Origin: Gorsachius magnificus
Taxonomy: Eukaryota; Chordata; Aves; Pelecaniformes; Ardeidae
Direction: 5' to 3'
NCBI GenBank assembly: GCA_034008185.1
Contig: CM067087.1
Coordinates: 46,544,090 to 46,608,089, forward strand
DNA length: 64,000 nucleotides
Made by a program: the position numbers and the translations under genes. How positions within the stretch are numbered: the stretch's first letter is position 1; every line of letters begins with the position of its first letter. The notes under the pieces were generated by a model. The model made no database searches. It was not told where the DNA came from and worked only from the letters and a program-made list of their open reading frames with translations. Positions 12,137 through 24,000 of the stretch are shown here, one piece after another.

Positions 12137-14573
12137 TTTGCTGCTTAAAACGGTGGTAGCCATGGTCTCTGTGTGATTGCATGTTATCTGCTGTTCAGTT
12201 GGGCTCTTAGAACTGTGAACTGTGCTAAACTCTAAATATTTGGGATAATCTGAAGTCTCTTAAATTGTGCAATGCTACAGCAGGAAAGAATTATAAAGAG
12301 CTGCTAATCCTTGGTTGGTTGGGTGTTTGGGTTTTTTTGTTTTTGGGGTTTTTTTTTGCTTTGAACTACTTCCAGTCCCAACCCACATCTTTAGTTCTCA
12401 ATTGTAGAATGGAATAATTGCGGAAAAAGATGGTAGCGTTCAAATTATATGATAAACTCTGTCCCTGTTTGCCTGTACCAGGTCTCTTTGCATATCACAC
12501 CACCAATAAAGGAAGGATTTTGAGTGTTTTCGCCCTGGTTATACCCTCTTAACTAATTTTTAGGCAACGCTAGCATAGGAAGAAAAATAACTCCTTTGGT
12601 ATTTCCAGTGTTGCACATACTCCACAAATAATTAAACCTTAGCTTGTCATTATTTTTTACAGTTTCATTTTGCTGTTGGCAATATCAGGGCGTAAAAACC
12701 ATGTAAGCACATTCCAGTTTTACTCTTGTAAAATGTGTTTTTTGGTGGTTGTTTTTTTTTTTTTTTTTTTGCATTTGTTAGTAGCAGATCCTCACCGTTA
12801 TTTGAAGTTTGAAATCTATTAATTAAATGTATTTGATAGGGATGTTGCTGTGCCCTTCCTTCCCTAACTTTTGAGCCAGGCTGGCTGTGTGTTGTGTTCG
12901 AGGGAGGGAAGAGAGTGGGGACTTTGTCAAGGAAGAGCCAGAAACTTCATGTACCCCATTATAAAAAAGATTATTGTATGCTGCCTGCATTAGGAAAGCG
13001 TTAAATGCTCATTAGGGCTCTGAAGTGTTAGCCGTTATGAACCCGGCTGCAGTTTGCATACAACTTTTATCTTGCGTGGTTTGCTTTGATGCAGTAATAA
13101 AAGTGTAAATTAGAAATAGGAAGATCCTAAGAGCAAAAATAACCAAAAAAAAAAAAAAAAAAAAAAAAAATCAGTATTTTATAGCCCTCTACCAGAGGAA
13201 AATATTTTTTTCTTCTCTCTTCCCGTTAAGAGACAGAGAGCTAATCCTCCCCAAGACAGTTTTCTAAGTGCTCATGGAAGAAATTACACCAGGGGCTCAA
13301 CCTGCAGCTACAGCTCAGTTCATGCGGTACCGTCCGAGAAAGTGGTGAAGCTGCGCTGCATCGCCGCGGTGGCACGCGGCTGGGGGAAGGACAGGTACGG
13401 GATCGAAAGGATTTTTTCCTAAACCTGGAGCCTGAAGGTGACCTACCTGGATCCTAACTGGGATGTGGGTGATCCGTTGTCACGTTAGTAATTCGTCGGT
13501 GCATTAAGGCCCCGAAACTGTGCTCCGTCAGGTCCACGCGGAATCCGGCGGTAGGCTCGTCTTGCAGGTCGTTGCACGTCTGCAACTCTGCTGAAACCAT
13601 TCAGCTCTGTGAAAGTTAAATCCCTTGTTTTCCCCCTTCTCCCATCTTTCTCTTGAGTTTTATTTTCAGTTCGCTTCAGGATTATTGCAGCTTCTGGAAG
13701 TATACTGATAAATAGCGAACCACTTTATGTTACTTTAACAATGCAGTGATCTGTTGAAGACTCCTAAAATGTAATCGGTGGCGACCCACACATTAGGAAT
13801 GTAAAGTTACCCCGAACTCCAGCATCTCTAGATGGTGCCCCGTTCTGCCTATTTGACTGTTGGGAGGTCGTGATGGGTTGTTGCTCTCTTGAGAAACGCG
13901 TTGTGTGCTGGGTACACAACATTACCCAGAGTTTTATTCAGGAGGTGCTGATAACAGACTTGATTTGCCAGTTTGCTTGATGCTAGATCATGTTTCCTGC
14001 TTTGCAGGCTGTTCAGTGCAGATATTGGTCTAATTTACTTCCATTTAAATGTTAATGACCCTCTTTTTCTCGCAGCAAAGGGAAACATGCCCAATCACTC
14101 TGAAAATAAAGATTTATTCTCTTGACAATCCTCGTAATAACTTTATGTTTAAGAATCCCCTTTAAATACTTGGTTTGCAATTTGGCATTAAGCTGTTTCT
14201 TACCCAGACAGCTTTTTAAAGGTGTGGATCAGAGGTTAAAATTTCAGGCTCAATCTGACATTATGTGCGCTTATTTGAAGCCTTTAAAATGAGCAAACTT
14301 TGTTTACTTTTGCTGTCCTCAGGTTTTTGTTAGCTCCGTAATGGTTGTGGATGCTTCAAACTGCTGTAGGAATTTTGGGGGTGGAAATGTCTGTATTTTA
14401 TCAAGGTTTTAGGGAGGTTTTATCACATGCTTTATTTTGAGAACTTTGGCCACCTGTATTTATAGAATAGCTCGTTTTAGAACCCTTACTTAAATCATGG
14501 GCTGATTCTGCTTAAAAACCACGTGCTGCTATAAAAGGAAGAAGTCCTTGCCCTGGTGAGCTTCCTTTCTACG
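12137..14573. other. Single-copy DNA with T and A runs and one CpG-rich patch
   Basis: Mostly AT-rich with no confirmed gene. It holds a T-run (about 12750-12770), an A26 tract (13145-13170) and a CpG-rich patch at about 13320-13600 containing a short splice-bounded open frame (see findings). An AATAAA lies roughly 48 bases 5' of the A26 tract, which is too far for a typical retrocopy tail. Confidence 0.5.
13145..13170. repeat. A26 homopolymer
   Basis: A pure A tract of 26 bases. No direct repeats suggesting a retrocopy insertion were seen beside it. Confidence 0.95.
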
Positions 14574-14799
14574 TATTTATTTAGAATAAAGCAGAATCGG
14601 CTATATCTGGTATACAGTAAATATTTATTTAGAATAAAGCAGAATCGTCTGTATCTGGTATACGATAAATTTGTATTTATTTAGAATAAAGCAGAATTGG
14701 CTGTATCTGGTATACGATAAATTTGTATTTATTTAGAATAAAGCAGAATCGGGTATACGTGGCATACAATAAATTGGTATTTATTTAGAATGAAGCGGG
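14574..14799 (+). repeat. Minisatellite, 48-52 bp unit, about 4.4 copies
   Basis: Direct tandem repeats with unit starts at 14574, 14622, 14674, 14726 and 14778, giving unit lengths of 48, 52, 52 and 52. Each unit begins TATTTATTTAGAATAAAGC and continues with a CTGTATCTGGTATACGATAA-like stretch. The first unit spacing is 4 bp shorter. The fifth copy is partial, with AATAAA changed to AATGAA, and breaks off into GC-rich sequence near 14800. The four full copies each carry an AATAAA hexamer on the + strand. The copies differ at a few positions, so the array is not brand new. Confidence 0.95.
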
Positions 14800-16305
14800 G
14801 TGCGGCATAGGCGGCAGCGGCGTGGAGATGGAGCTGGAGAAGCGCGGGGGCCCTGGCCGTCGTGGCCTTTCCATTAAAAGAGTTGTTGAGTAATTAACTG
14901 TTCTGTTCTTTAAAACTTTCACAAAAGTACTAATTTTGTATTGCAAGTGGCTGTCGGTGCCTCCTCCCTTCCTTCCTTCTTCCTTTTCTACCCCGGCTTC
15001 CCAGGAAAAAGGGCGAGGGTGAGTTTGCTGTCTTCCAAGCTGCGTACCCAGCATCCCTCTCCTCTGGCCACCTCCATGTAATGAAGAACAGGAAAGACAT
15101 ACCCTACACATCCAGGATAAAATTAGATTAACGTTAATATAAATGCAGGTAATTTACCCTGCCGGGGCTCTCCCGTGCCTTTCTTGTCTTTCCAACGTGC
15201 TGTGAAGGTGGCGAAGCTCTCGCAACTTTGACCTTGCAGCTCCGTGGTTATTCTGCAAGAGGGAGGGGAGTTTTCCCCTCTCCGTTTATCAGTCCGTTGA
15301 TGTGGTTTGTGAAGTTCAGTCATTTTGGGTTCCTTTCTAATTCTTCATCAAACGGGCACGTGTCTACCCTCTCGTATAGAGCAGTGTAAATGAAGTTCCT
15401 TGCTCTAACTAAAGTGAATGTGGATATCGGAGAAAATGCTGCGTGGGTTCGGAACCTAAGGAAATGGATCTGCTTTCTTTCGAAATGAAAGTACTGTTTC
15501 TGTTTATAACAGCAGCTGGGGCTGCCATTAATTTTTATTTTGTTGTGGAAATGTTCTTTATAGGCAAAGGTGCTAAACCAGTTATAATTACATAGCCACA
15601 TTTGCTGCTTGGAATATCATTTATTGGCTTTGGATTAGGTGTCTTAATTACTTGATTGCTGTATTTTTGATTTGGGTAAATGTCTCTTCGTTTCTGTGTC
15701 ATTCCAAGCGTGATTAATATCAGCAAAAGTATTGAAGTCATTAGCCTTTAGTGTTCAATATTTTTCTTTTTTCGTCAAGATGGAAGAATGTGTCAAAAAG
15801 AAAACAATTTTCATTTCAAATGAGTGCTCATAAATATGTAGAAATTAAAGAGCAATGAATTGTTTTTATGAATTTTAATGGATGGTATGGTGCGGCATTA
15901 TGCAAAGGGGATGAATGGCATAAATTACAGTAGTGTATTAATCCATATAATTTTCCTTTAACGTTTCATACAATAGTCACATCTGTGTGCAACCTAGACG
16001 AGCCGTTGTTGCACGTGCTATGGATCTTCTCCCACAACACCGAAGCTCTTCCATTACTAAACTGGAATATGGTAGCATTTGTACTGGTGCTAACCAAAGT
16101 CGTAGCCCTGTTTCGGAGAGGTTGAGGAGGGGAGGTTTGCTCTGTCTGCTAGACGGCGTAAGAGAAAGGAAGTAACACGAAGTACTGACCCATTTTAATG
16201 CTGGTTTGGCATTGCTGTGGTTTCCTACCACCTTTTAAGTACATGATTTTTTTTTTTTTTCAGTAAGTTAAATAAATGTTAACGTAGAAAGTAACCATGT
16301 AACGA
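14800..16305. other. Single-copy DNA, GC-rich at its 5' edge
   Basis: Base composition jumps to GC-rich (CGGCAGCGGCG, about 14805-14870) directly after the minisatellite, then returns to AT-rich. Minus-strand frames at 14785-15111 and 15320-15601 (108 and 93 codons) have no recognised domains. A T-run lies at about 16246-16260. No gene is supported. Confidence 0.5.
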
Positions 16306-16421
16306 CGGGGCTCTGAGCACCCTGATCTGGTTCAAGGTGTCCCTGCTCCTGCAGGGGGATTGGGCTGGGTGGCCTCTGGGGGTCCCTTCCCACCCAAACC
16401 ATTCTGTGATTCTATGATTCT
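16306..16421 (+). mobile_element. CR1 LINE 3' end, short (group B)
   Basis: Only about 116 bp of CR1 remain: CTCTGAGCACCCTGATCTGG, then the CTGCTCCTGCAGGGGGATTGG block, then ATTCTGTGATTCTATGATTC at the 3' end. This is a heavily 5'-truncated insertion. Confidence 0.93.
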
Positions 16422-19400
16422 AACTGTATATGCTTCATGCTGCATCTCCCGTGTTCAAAGGGACCTAAGTAAAGGATGGTTTGTCAAAGTGGTATTATTG
16501 CTTTATAGAATTACTTATTTTACATCAGTGGTAGGGGTAGAGCATTCTATGCGGTCGCCGGCTGAATTCATGGGTAATGACGGAAAGTGTATTACACAAT
16601 TTGTAATAGGCACCAGTGGAACAGGAATTTTGTTTCTTCCTCTCAAATCTATGATCAGAGCAAATTGTGGCGTTCAAGGATAGAATAGGACAGCGGGAAT
16701 CGGCAGCATGTGTTTAAGATGGAAAGGTCGGAGACATACCTGTTAAAAAAACAAATTATAAATCATTGTTCAAGCGTAGCTGTGGTTTCAGGAACAGTCA
16801 GAAGGCTACAGAAAGACCTATGTGCTGAGCTCTGGAGGTAATTATTACTGGTCAGCTTCAGTGACTTGCTTCGGTATAGAAAAAAAACAGGTTCAAAGCA
16901 GCGTCATGCTGAGCTTCGGATGGATAGGTGCTGGTGGGGGAGAAAGTAGAAAGGAATATGAGTAGAAATGAGGCAGTGACTAGCAGAGGTGTTTTCAACC
17001 TGGCAGCTCCGAGAGTCAGCGGACTGCTCTAAGGATCTGTGAGGGTAATGAAGAAACCCAAAACTTGCGTCAGCTGGCCTGAATTCGCCGTACAAGGAGT
17101 CTGAACTGGCAGGAGAAAACTTCAAGGGTCAATAAGCTGGAAGCCTCCTGGCTTAGAACTTAAATGCCCAGACCTATCCTCACTTAGATTTGCTGGAAGA
17201 TTAATTACTAATAGCTGATTGGATACTAGATTACTTCCCTACCAACATTTTAATTACCTGCAATTAAAATTTTAAGTTTGGATTGCACTTTGTACCGAGG
17301 GCTTCCTACAGAGTTTTACTGCTTTTAAAAGATTGCTGTGCTTTTCTGATTAAATATTTACCTGCCTGTTAAAAAGAAAGACCAGAAGAATTCTCTGTCC
17401 AGCTGCTTTTTCTTTTAGCCAGCTTTAATGGGAAAATTAGCCTTTGCAAAGAGCGGAACCTAGATTCTCTACTGCATTCAGATAGGCACAAATGGGCACC
17501 GTAGAGCGGGTTGCTGAAACTCAAACATCATGTCGCAGCTCTAAAAGGGTATCAGGCAGATGTTGTACAAGACCTTTTCAGAAGTTATTTCACTGAAGTA
17601 TTAACTCAAGACAGTATTTAAGATCATTACTAATTTCAAAGGTAGTTAAAACAACTTATTAGAAATGGAGTCTAAGCACTGAACTATAGATTTAAATCAG
17701 TAAGGAGCTGAAATCACAAGACTCGACAAGTTCACTGACTTCAGGCATTCCTAAAGATAAACCTTTATGGTTTCTCACAGCTCTGAGAAAATACCAGCCT
17801 GTGATTTTCTGATGACTTAAGTAAAACAAAAACATGCCCTAAAATGTATACCTTTTGAAGAAAAACCTATCCATTTCCCTCCTGTCCACCCTGTGCAGTG
17901 CGGCGTTGGGTGGGAACACGGGAGCGTTTCCAGAAGTGGAAGCCGCGTCCAGGTCTGAGGCCGGTTTGTCTTGCAGCAGGCGGTGCGAGGGTACCAGGTT
18001 CCCCAATGTTTGTTTACATGTCTCCACATCATTTCACTTTACATGATGTCAACATGCCTTTCCAAACAAATTTACTTCAATTGAATGCAAATTTACCTAG
18101 TGCAGGAAGCAGTGGCGCCTAGGAGCTATGCTGGTACATAACCAACGGCCAATATTTTCCAAGTATAATTATTCTTTCTTCTAGATACGTTCGTAGAGGA
18201 AGATGTCTTTCACTTCAGAAAAACTTTCAGTATTCTGTTGATTTGCCATTTAAAAAGAGGTTTGTTTTCATTCTAGATGTCCGTTGAGTAAGGCCACTTT
18301 GAAGTCAGTGCCTAAAGGCATTTATTTCTTTCTGCAGCAATTTTCAGATATTTTCTTGATTCCTGAATCTTTTTTTTTTTTTTTTTGGACATGCAGATTC
18401 TGTAATATCTTGTACCCAGATTCCAGCTAGCTCCTTATATCAAACCTGGTCTTCCTGCTTGTCGTCTTAATTTCCTTTATGCAAATCTTAACCCGTGGAA
18501 GAATAACAAACATACAGAAGAGGCAAATAAAACAAATCTACAAAGAAAATCTGTTCATAAATGGAAAACTTAAATAGACTTTAGAAAAGAGACTGTTATT
18601 TTCATGACACTTGCGCCTATTTTTGTGTTTCCTGAAATGGCTAGAACTAATATCAAAGATTACATGCAGTATCAGTAGGCTTGTGGGGTTTGTTTTTAGA
18701 AAAGAAAAAAGCTCTGCAGCTTGGAGATAAAATGTAATGTAGTAGTTGCTAAGGTAACTGCATGGTTTTTTTGAATAGTGGAACAAATTAGGTGAGCAAA
18801 ACATCTGTAAATTGTCAATACGTGGGTTAGAGTTGCCCTTAACCTGCAGAAATTAACCTCTTCAGACCTGCTAGCCAAGCCAGGGAACGTGGAGGAGGAA
18901 TGGTCGTGCTGAGCTCTCCGTAAAGCTCGTGCCCCGGTGAATGCTGTCACCTCTCCCCGGGGAGCGGAGGTCGGCCGTGGCGGTGGTGGGTCTTCAAAGG
19001 GCCTGCGAGCAGGGACGAGTCCGGCCTGTGTGTAAGCATGGAAAGCGGCTGCTTTTGCTTTGTCCCAGAGCGACAGAATGAGTTTGTTTGCCTCCTACGG
19101 TCAACGTGCTAGCCTTATCTTCTGCCTCCAGCGCCTACTCTGTGGCTCCAGGGATAGTTCTGGAGAAAGATGAGTTTGAGCGGTCCTGCTCCAAAGGACG
19201 GGACCTGGCGTCCTTTTGTACATGGCTGCAGGGACTGGTGCGTGCTCAGAGTCCTGCATCGGGGGTGGCCAGTTCTCAGGTTCATCTTATGTTGGAGGTG
19301 GTTCTTGATTGCATGCGCTCCTAAAAATGAAATACAGATGTGGTCCCCTGGAGAGAGACCTGTAGAGGCTGAGTGCCTCCCACCCCCCTACACCCAACAC

Positions 19401-20433
19401 TCCTCCGAGAACACACAGTAGCTGCGTGCATATACGATTGCCTTTGCTTAATCTCGCACCTCGCCAACTTTGAGTAGATGAAGCCTAGGTGTTAGATAGC
19501 TGCTTTCCAGACATAACCAGCCAGCGCTCTGCCAACTCCCAGTGACCAGTAGGACATGTTTTGATAAGGTCTGAAACATAAATTTTACAGATTGAAAGCC
19601 TGATGCTCTTATGTGATTATTTTAAAGAGTGATGGCTCGGAACCCCACTCAAAATCTGGCCCATATTTACAGAGAGGTAGATAAGATTTTATCTGGGAGG
19701 AGAAGCCTATTAAATTTCTTCTGGCACACCAGAGGCTAAAGACTAAAACCGAGAGCAGTAAGAGTAGCAAATGCCTTAATGGTTCCAAATCCTTTAACAA
19801 GAAAAATGATTGGCCTCATTGCCATTCAGAGCAGGGATTATTTTCCAGAAGAAAGTCAGAAAGTCCAGGTATGTCTCGATCACAGTGATTTTATGTGCCC
19901 ATATTTCTGAGCATCCATCTCTGGGCTTAATGAAAAAAAAATCTTTCTTTTCTACCCTTGACACGTCTGCCTTGATTTCCACAAGTGGAACCTAAGGTGT
20001 CCCGATAAGCAAGTAAGCTGCAGTCATTGGAGTTTTGCTGAATGCAAAGAGCCAACTGTTCGTAAGTAGATAATTACTAGAGGGATGAGGCCTTTTGGGG
20101 TCTCTTGTGGGTAGCTGTCCAAACTGCAAAATCGTCCGAGCTCGGTACGTCAAGGCAGGATTAGCAGTTTCTGTGTAAGGCAGGAGCGGAGAGGTTACGG
20201 CATCAGGGTAATTAGAAATGTGGAGGCAGAGCTTCATATGATTCATTTCCAATGTTAGTCCTTTACAACAATAAAATTCGTTATTGTTATCTGGAGGGGG
20301 GGGGGAACACCCAGGTGCTGTGAGCTGCGTCCCCCTCATCCCGTACGGCGCGATCTAACTCTGCCCCTATCGGCATGAACGGGGAGAACGGAGACCTGGA
20401 GGGGGTCGTGTCAAGGCCACGTGCGCTGAAGGC
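16422..20433. other. 4 kb single-copy DNA, no gene seen
   Basis: AT-rich and stop-rich. It contains a T-run near 18370-18386 and a G run near 20296-20305. Short frames at 16360-16683 (overlapping the CR1), 18538-18804 and 19992-20339 show no recognisable motif. The 3' part (18880-19060, 19090-19420) is somewhat more GC-rich but has no paired splice sites that I could support. Confidence 0.55.
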
Positions 20434-21070
20434 CACGCTACAGGCTTGGGGATGAGGGGCTGGAAGGGTGCCCAGCGGAAAAGGCCCTGGGGGGATTGGT
20501 CGAGAGGGGGCTGAAGGGCCCAGGTGGCCAAGAGGGCCAGCGGCATCCTGGCTTGATCAGGGGTGGTGGGCCAGCAGGAGCAGGGCGGGCCCGGCCCCTG
20601 TGCTGGGCACTCCCCGGGGGGGGGGCCCCCCCCCCCGGGACCTGGGGGGGCTGGAGCGTGTCCAGAGAAGGGCAGCGGAGCTGGGGAGGGGTCTGGAGCC
20701 CCAGGCTGCTGGGGAATGGCTGGGGGAGCTGGGGGGGTTCAGCCTGGAGCAGAGGGGGGCCCGGCCTAAAACGCCTGAGAGGAGGGGGGGCCGGGGGGGT
20801 CGGGCTCTGCTCCGGGAGGGGCACGGCCTCAAGTTGTGCCAGGGCAGGGTGAGGTTGGCCCTGGGGAACAATTCCTTCCCCAAAGGGCTGTCAGGGGCTG
20901 GAAGGGGCTGCCCAGGGAAGGGGTCGAGTCCCCAGCCCTGGGGGGATTTAACAGCCGGGCAGAGGCGGTGCTGAGGGCCAGGGTTTGGGGGTGGGATGGC
21001 AGGGGTAGGGGAACAGTTGGACTCGATGATCTTAAAGTGCTTTTCCAACCAAAGTGATTCTGTGAGTCTA
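20434..21070 (+). mobile_element. CR1 LINE fragment (group C), GC-rich, about 640 bp
   Basis: The sequence order matches the reverse complement of the copy at 25599-26572. It starts in GAGGGGCTGGAAGGGTGCCC, passes CCAGGTGGCCAAGAGGGCCAGC and GTGTCCAGAGAAGGGCAGCGG, and ends in GACTCGATGATCTTAAAGTG and GTGATTCTGTGAG. Relative to that copy it lacks the GATATGAGCCAGCAG segment near 20505 and has G and C runs (20616-20636) in place of unique sequence. Both strands show long open frames only because the sequence is GC-rich. It is a dead copy. Confidence 0.92.
20612..20639. repeat. C4-G10-C11-G3 self-complementary tract inside CR1
   Basis: TCCCC is followed by G10 (20616-20625), C11 (20626-20636) and GGG. 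The G and C blocks are directly abutting and complementary. The related CR1 at 25.6-26.6 kb has ordinary mixed sequence here, so this is a local expansion or a sequence/assembly error. Confidence 0.85.
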
Positions 21071-24000
21071 TTCGAGGGCAGCTCGGTGCTGGAAGCTCCC
21101 CCTGACTCCTTCCCTCCCGCCGCTGCAGGCTGTGGATGGGCTGTAGCTCCCGCGCCAAACCCGGCCCCGCGGCTCGTCGTGTGAGAGAGCTTTTGCGCGA
21201 GAGTCGCACGCTTAACTTCCTGGGAGCTGTCGCCATCGCCGGCGGTGGGGCCGGTAGGGACCAGCAGAGCTGCGCCTACGCCGAGTTAGATGTAGCCCAG
21301 CTGGAACACACAGCATCTGTACTCAACAGTTCTTCATTCTGCACTTACCAATTAGTCATGGGTAACCAGCTGTAGAGTTTGGTTCGATTTGTTTACGGTT
21401 TTGAGTTGAGGTTGCAGAGAGAAATGCAGTTTTTAATTTCCCATTATTGTGTTTTTTTTTTTCCTCTAGGAAGCACCCACGATTGTTGCTATCAAATAAT
21501 TTTAATAAGTAATTTTTTTAAGCATGTGAAGACTTGGTTAGGTTTTGTATTTAATAGTGCAAAGTGACCTTCACTAATAAGGCTCTGTACCCCAGGACAT
21601 TAAACTGTTGAATCTGCCTAATTAATTTAGGAATTAAGAATAACTGAAAATAAACTTTAATAAAATTAGGTAATGAGGCACAGACAAAACTACATGGGGT
21701 GTTGGTCTGTACACAGGATCTAAAATATCCTGCGGAGTGCATCTCCATAGACAGGAAAAATACATTTTAGAATTAGGCAGGTAGTATTTTATACACAATT
21801 ATTTGGTCTTTAAGTCCAAACGAAAGAAATCTATTTGTCCCAGCTCAGAAGACTCCTCCATTTCATTCCTTCTAGCTCAGTGATTACCAGAATCTCATTT
21901 TGGAGACACTTTCAAATCCAACCACCTGTGCTCAGAATTGGACCGTGGGATCCTTAAAGATTTTATAAAAGCGACAGTTACATTGGTCTGACATTGCTCG
22001 CATCCATTCCCATGGTGTTTTCTACTTCACCTAACTAACTTTTCGTGGCTCTTCAAGCTAGTTGCAATCAGAATTGCTTTTTACAGGGAGATGTGAGACC
22101 ATGTAAGAAGGAATAAGTTATTAGTGTGGGGCCTCATGCAGCCCCATCAATTTTCATCCTCACTTTCCCAAAAGTGAGGAGATGCTGAGAGCTCTCCCGC
22201 AGAGGGTAGGACTTTGGGCACTATATTAAAAATACAGGCAGGTAAAAAAAAAAACCACAAAAAAAACCCCACACGAAACCCAGTTTCCTGCAGTGCTCAT
22301 GTTTTGTTATTTTAGGTGGTAAATGCTTATTATGTACACTTCAAAATTGCACATCCCGTGTCTCTGCACTTTGTAGCGTGCACTTCCAAATAACATCATC
22401 AGAGTGGGGAGATAAATGTATTCATAAAATATGGATCTTTATAAATATATTATGGCTTGTTTTATCTCTTAAAATACATTTATCTGGAGAATTTACTTTC
22501 ATGACATCCCTCTTCTCCCAGTGCGAACATTGATTTCTCCTCTGTAGGCCTCCTCTAACAGCAGTGGTTTTCTTTCTTTTCAGTCCCTCTGTTGCTTACC
22601 CCGGGTTGTTTTGCTGTTAAGAATTCCTCAGTTTCCTTCTGGAGATCTCTTAATTAAAAGCCACGAGCCTTTAATTATTCTGCAATTCCAGCAAAGTCTC
22701 TTGAGAGGATAAATCCTGTCAGTTCATGGCAAATGTTGACACCTGCATAATTTCTATCACCTTTTGGATGAACAGTGATTATTTCTCAGAAGAACAATCT
22801 CAACGCTTTATTGGAAAACTGTTCTTGTTATTGGCCTCTAACAGGAAGATCCAGACTGTTAATAGCTGTCAATCTGAAATGCGTTTGGAGCCTATCCAGA
22901 AAACACGCTTTTGGCCTGTTAAACAGAATGTATGATTAAATATGATGATATTAAAAACCCCTTCTCTGTAGGCGACAAATTTTCTTCGGAAGAGTCCGAC
23001 CTGAAAGGTAAAACTAAAATAAGAACTACTTCTTTTTTTTTTTTTTCTTTACAGCCTTATGGTAAAGTCTGGTTGCCATCTATCAGTGGGAGAAGTGGAG
23101 GAGTTGACCGAACCATGGGGTTTAGACATGATAGCTAAAGTCAATATTGTGTTTTTCATCTACTTTATTGGGGTTTTAGTAGTTTACTGGATCAAAAGAC
23201 AGGTGAAGCAAACCCACGGCCACTGAAAGCGTGGCAGAAAGATCTTACACGGTGGTGATGAATGTAATGTGGGGGTGTAGGATGGGTGGCAAGGGAAGGT
23301 GTTCCCATGCCCGATGGCAAGGGGCTGCGATAGCAAAGAGAAGAAGGAAGAGCGGCAGAGGTGTGCATCCTTCTGGTCCCTTAAACCGCAAACAAGTGGT
23401 GGCTGGCAGTGTAGTTTGGTTTTCCTTTGAGGTTCTTTGGATCGGGCAGATTTGTTTTGCTTGTCGACAGTAAAAAAGGGAGGGGGGGGGGGGGGGGGGG
23501 GGGAGGAAAGTCAGACCATTAGGCAGAGACATGATAATCAGTGCTAAATGGAAAATATATCAATTATAAGAGGATTCGGTCAAGTAGTTGTGGATTTAAT
23601 CCACAATGAGAATCGTGGCTGGTTTTGACAAATGGGAAAAATAAATTCAAGTGGCAGTATGTGTTGCCAACAAATGGAACAAATTCTGGAAGGGAAAAAA
23701 ACCCAAAACCCCACATTATCCCTGAAACTCGTAACTGATTATATTGATGAGGGTTTTTGCTGAACAGAGAAATGTACAGTGGATCTTCTGCGTTTGTCCA
23801 GGGCATTCAGCTGGCTGAATCTTGCAAACGTCACTTAAATGTGCTTCTAATGTGTATTACTTTGTTAGAATGAGAAGGTGAAGTTTTTGTTCTGTACAAA
23901 CATATAGAAAAGCAGTATGGTACAGTATGGGGTTGGGACAATTAAGAGGCAATACTGGAGGAAGAAGTGCTTTATAATATGGGGGGTAGGCAGGATTTCA

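Noticed and set aside
13090..13170. AATAAA plus A26 as a retrocopy 3' end
   Set aside because: The hexamer is about 48 bases from the A tract and no coding-like sequence precedes it.
20468..21048. Proline/glycine-rich frames of up to 168 codons
   Set aside because: They are GC-rich CR1 sequence read in several frames and both strands, not host genes.
21440..21525. T-rich CCTCTAG acceptor followed by a short frame
   Set aside because: Only 9-13 codons remain open in any frame, with no good donor.
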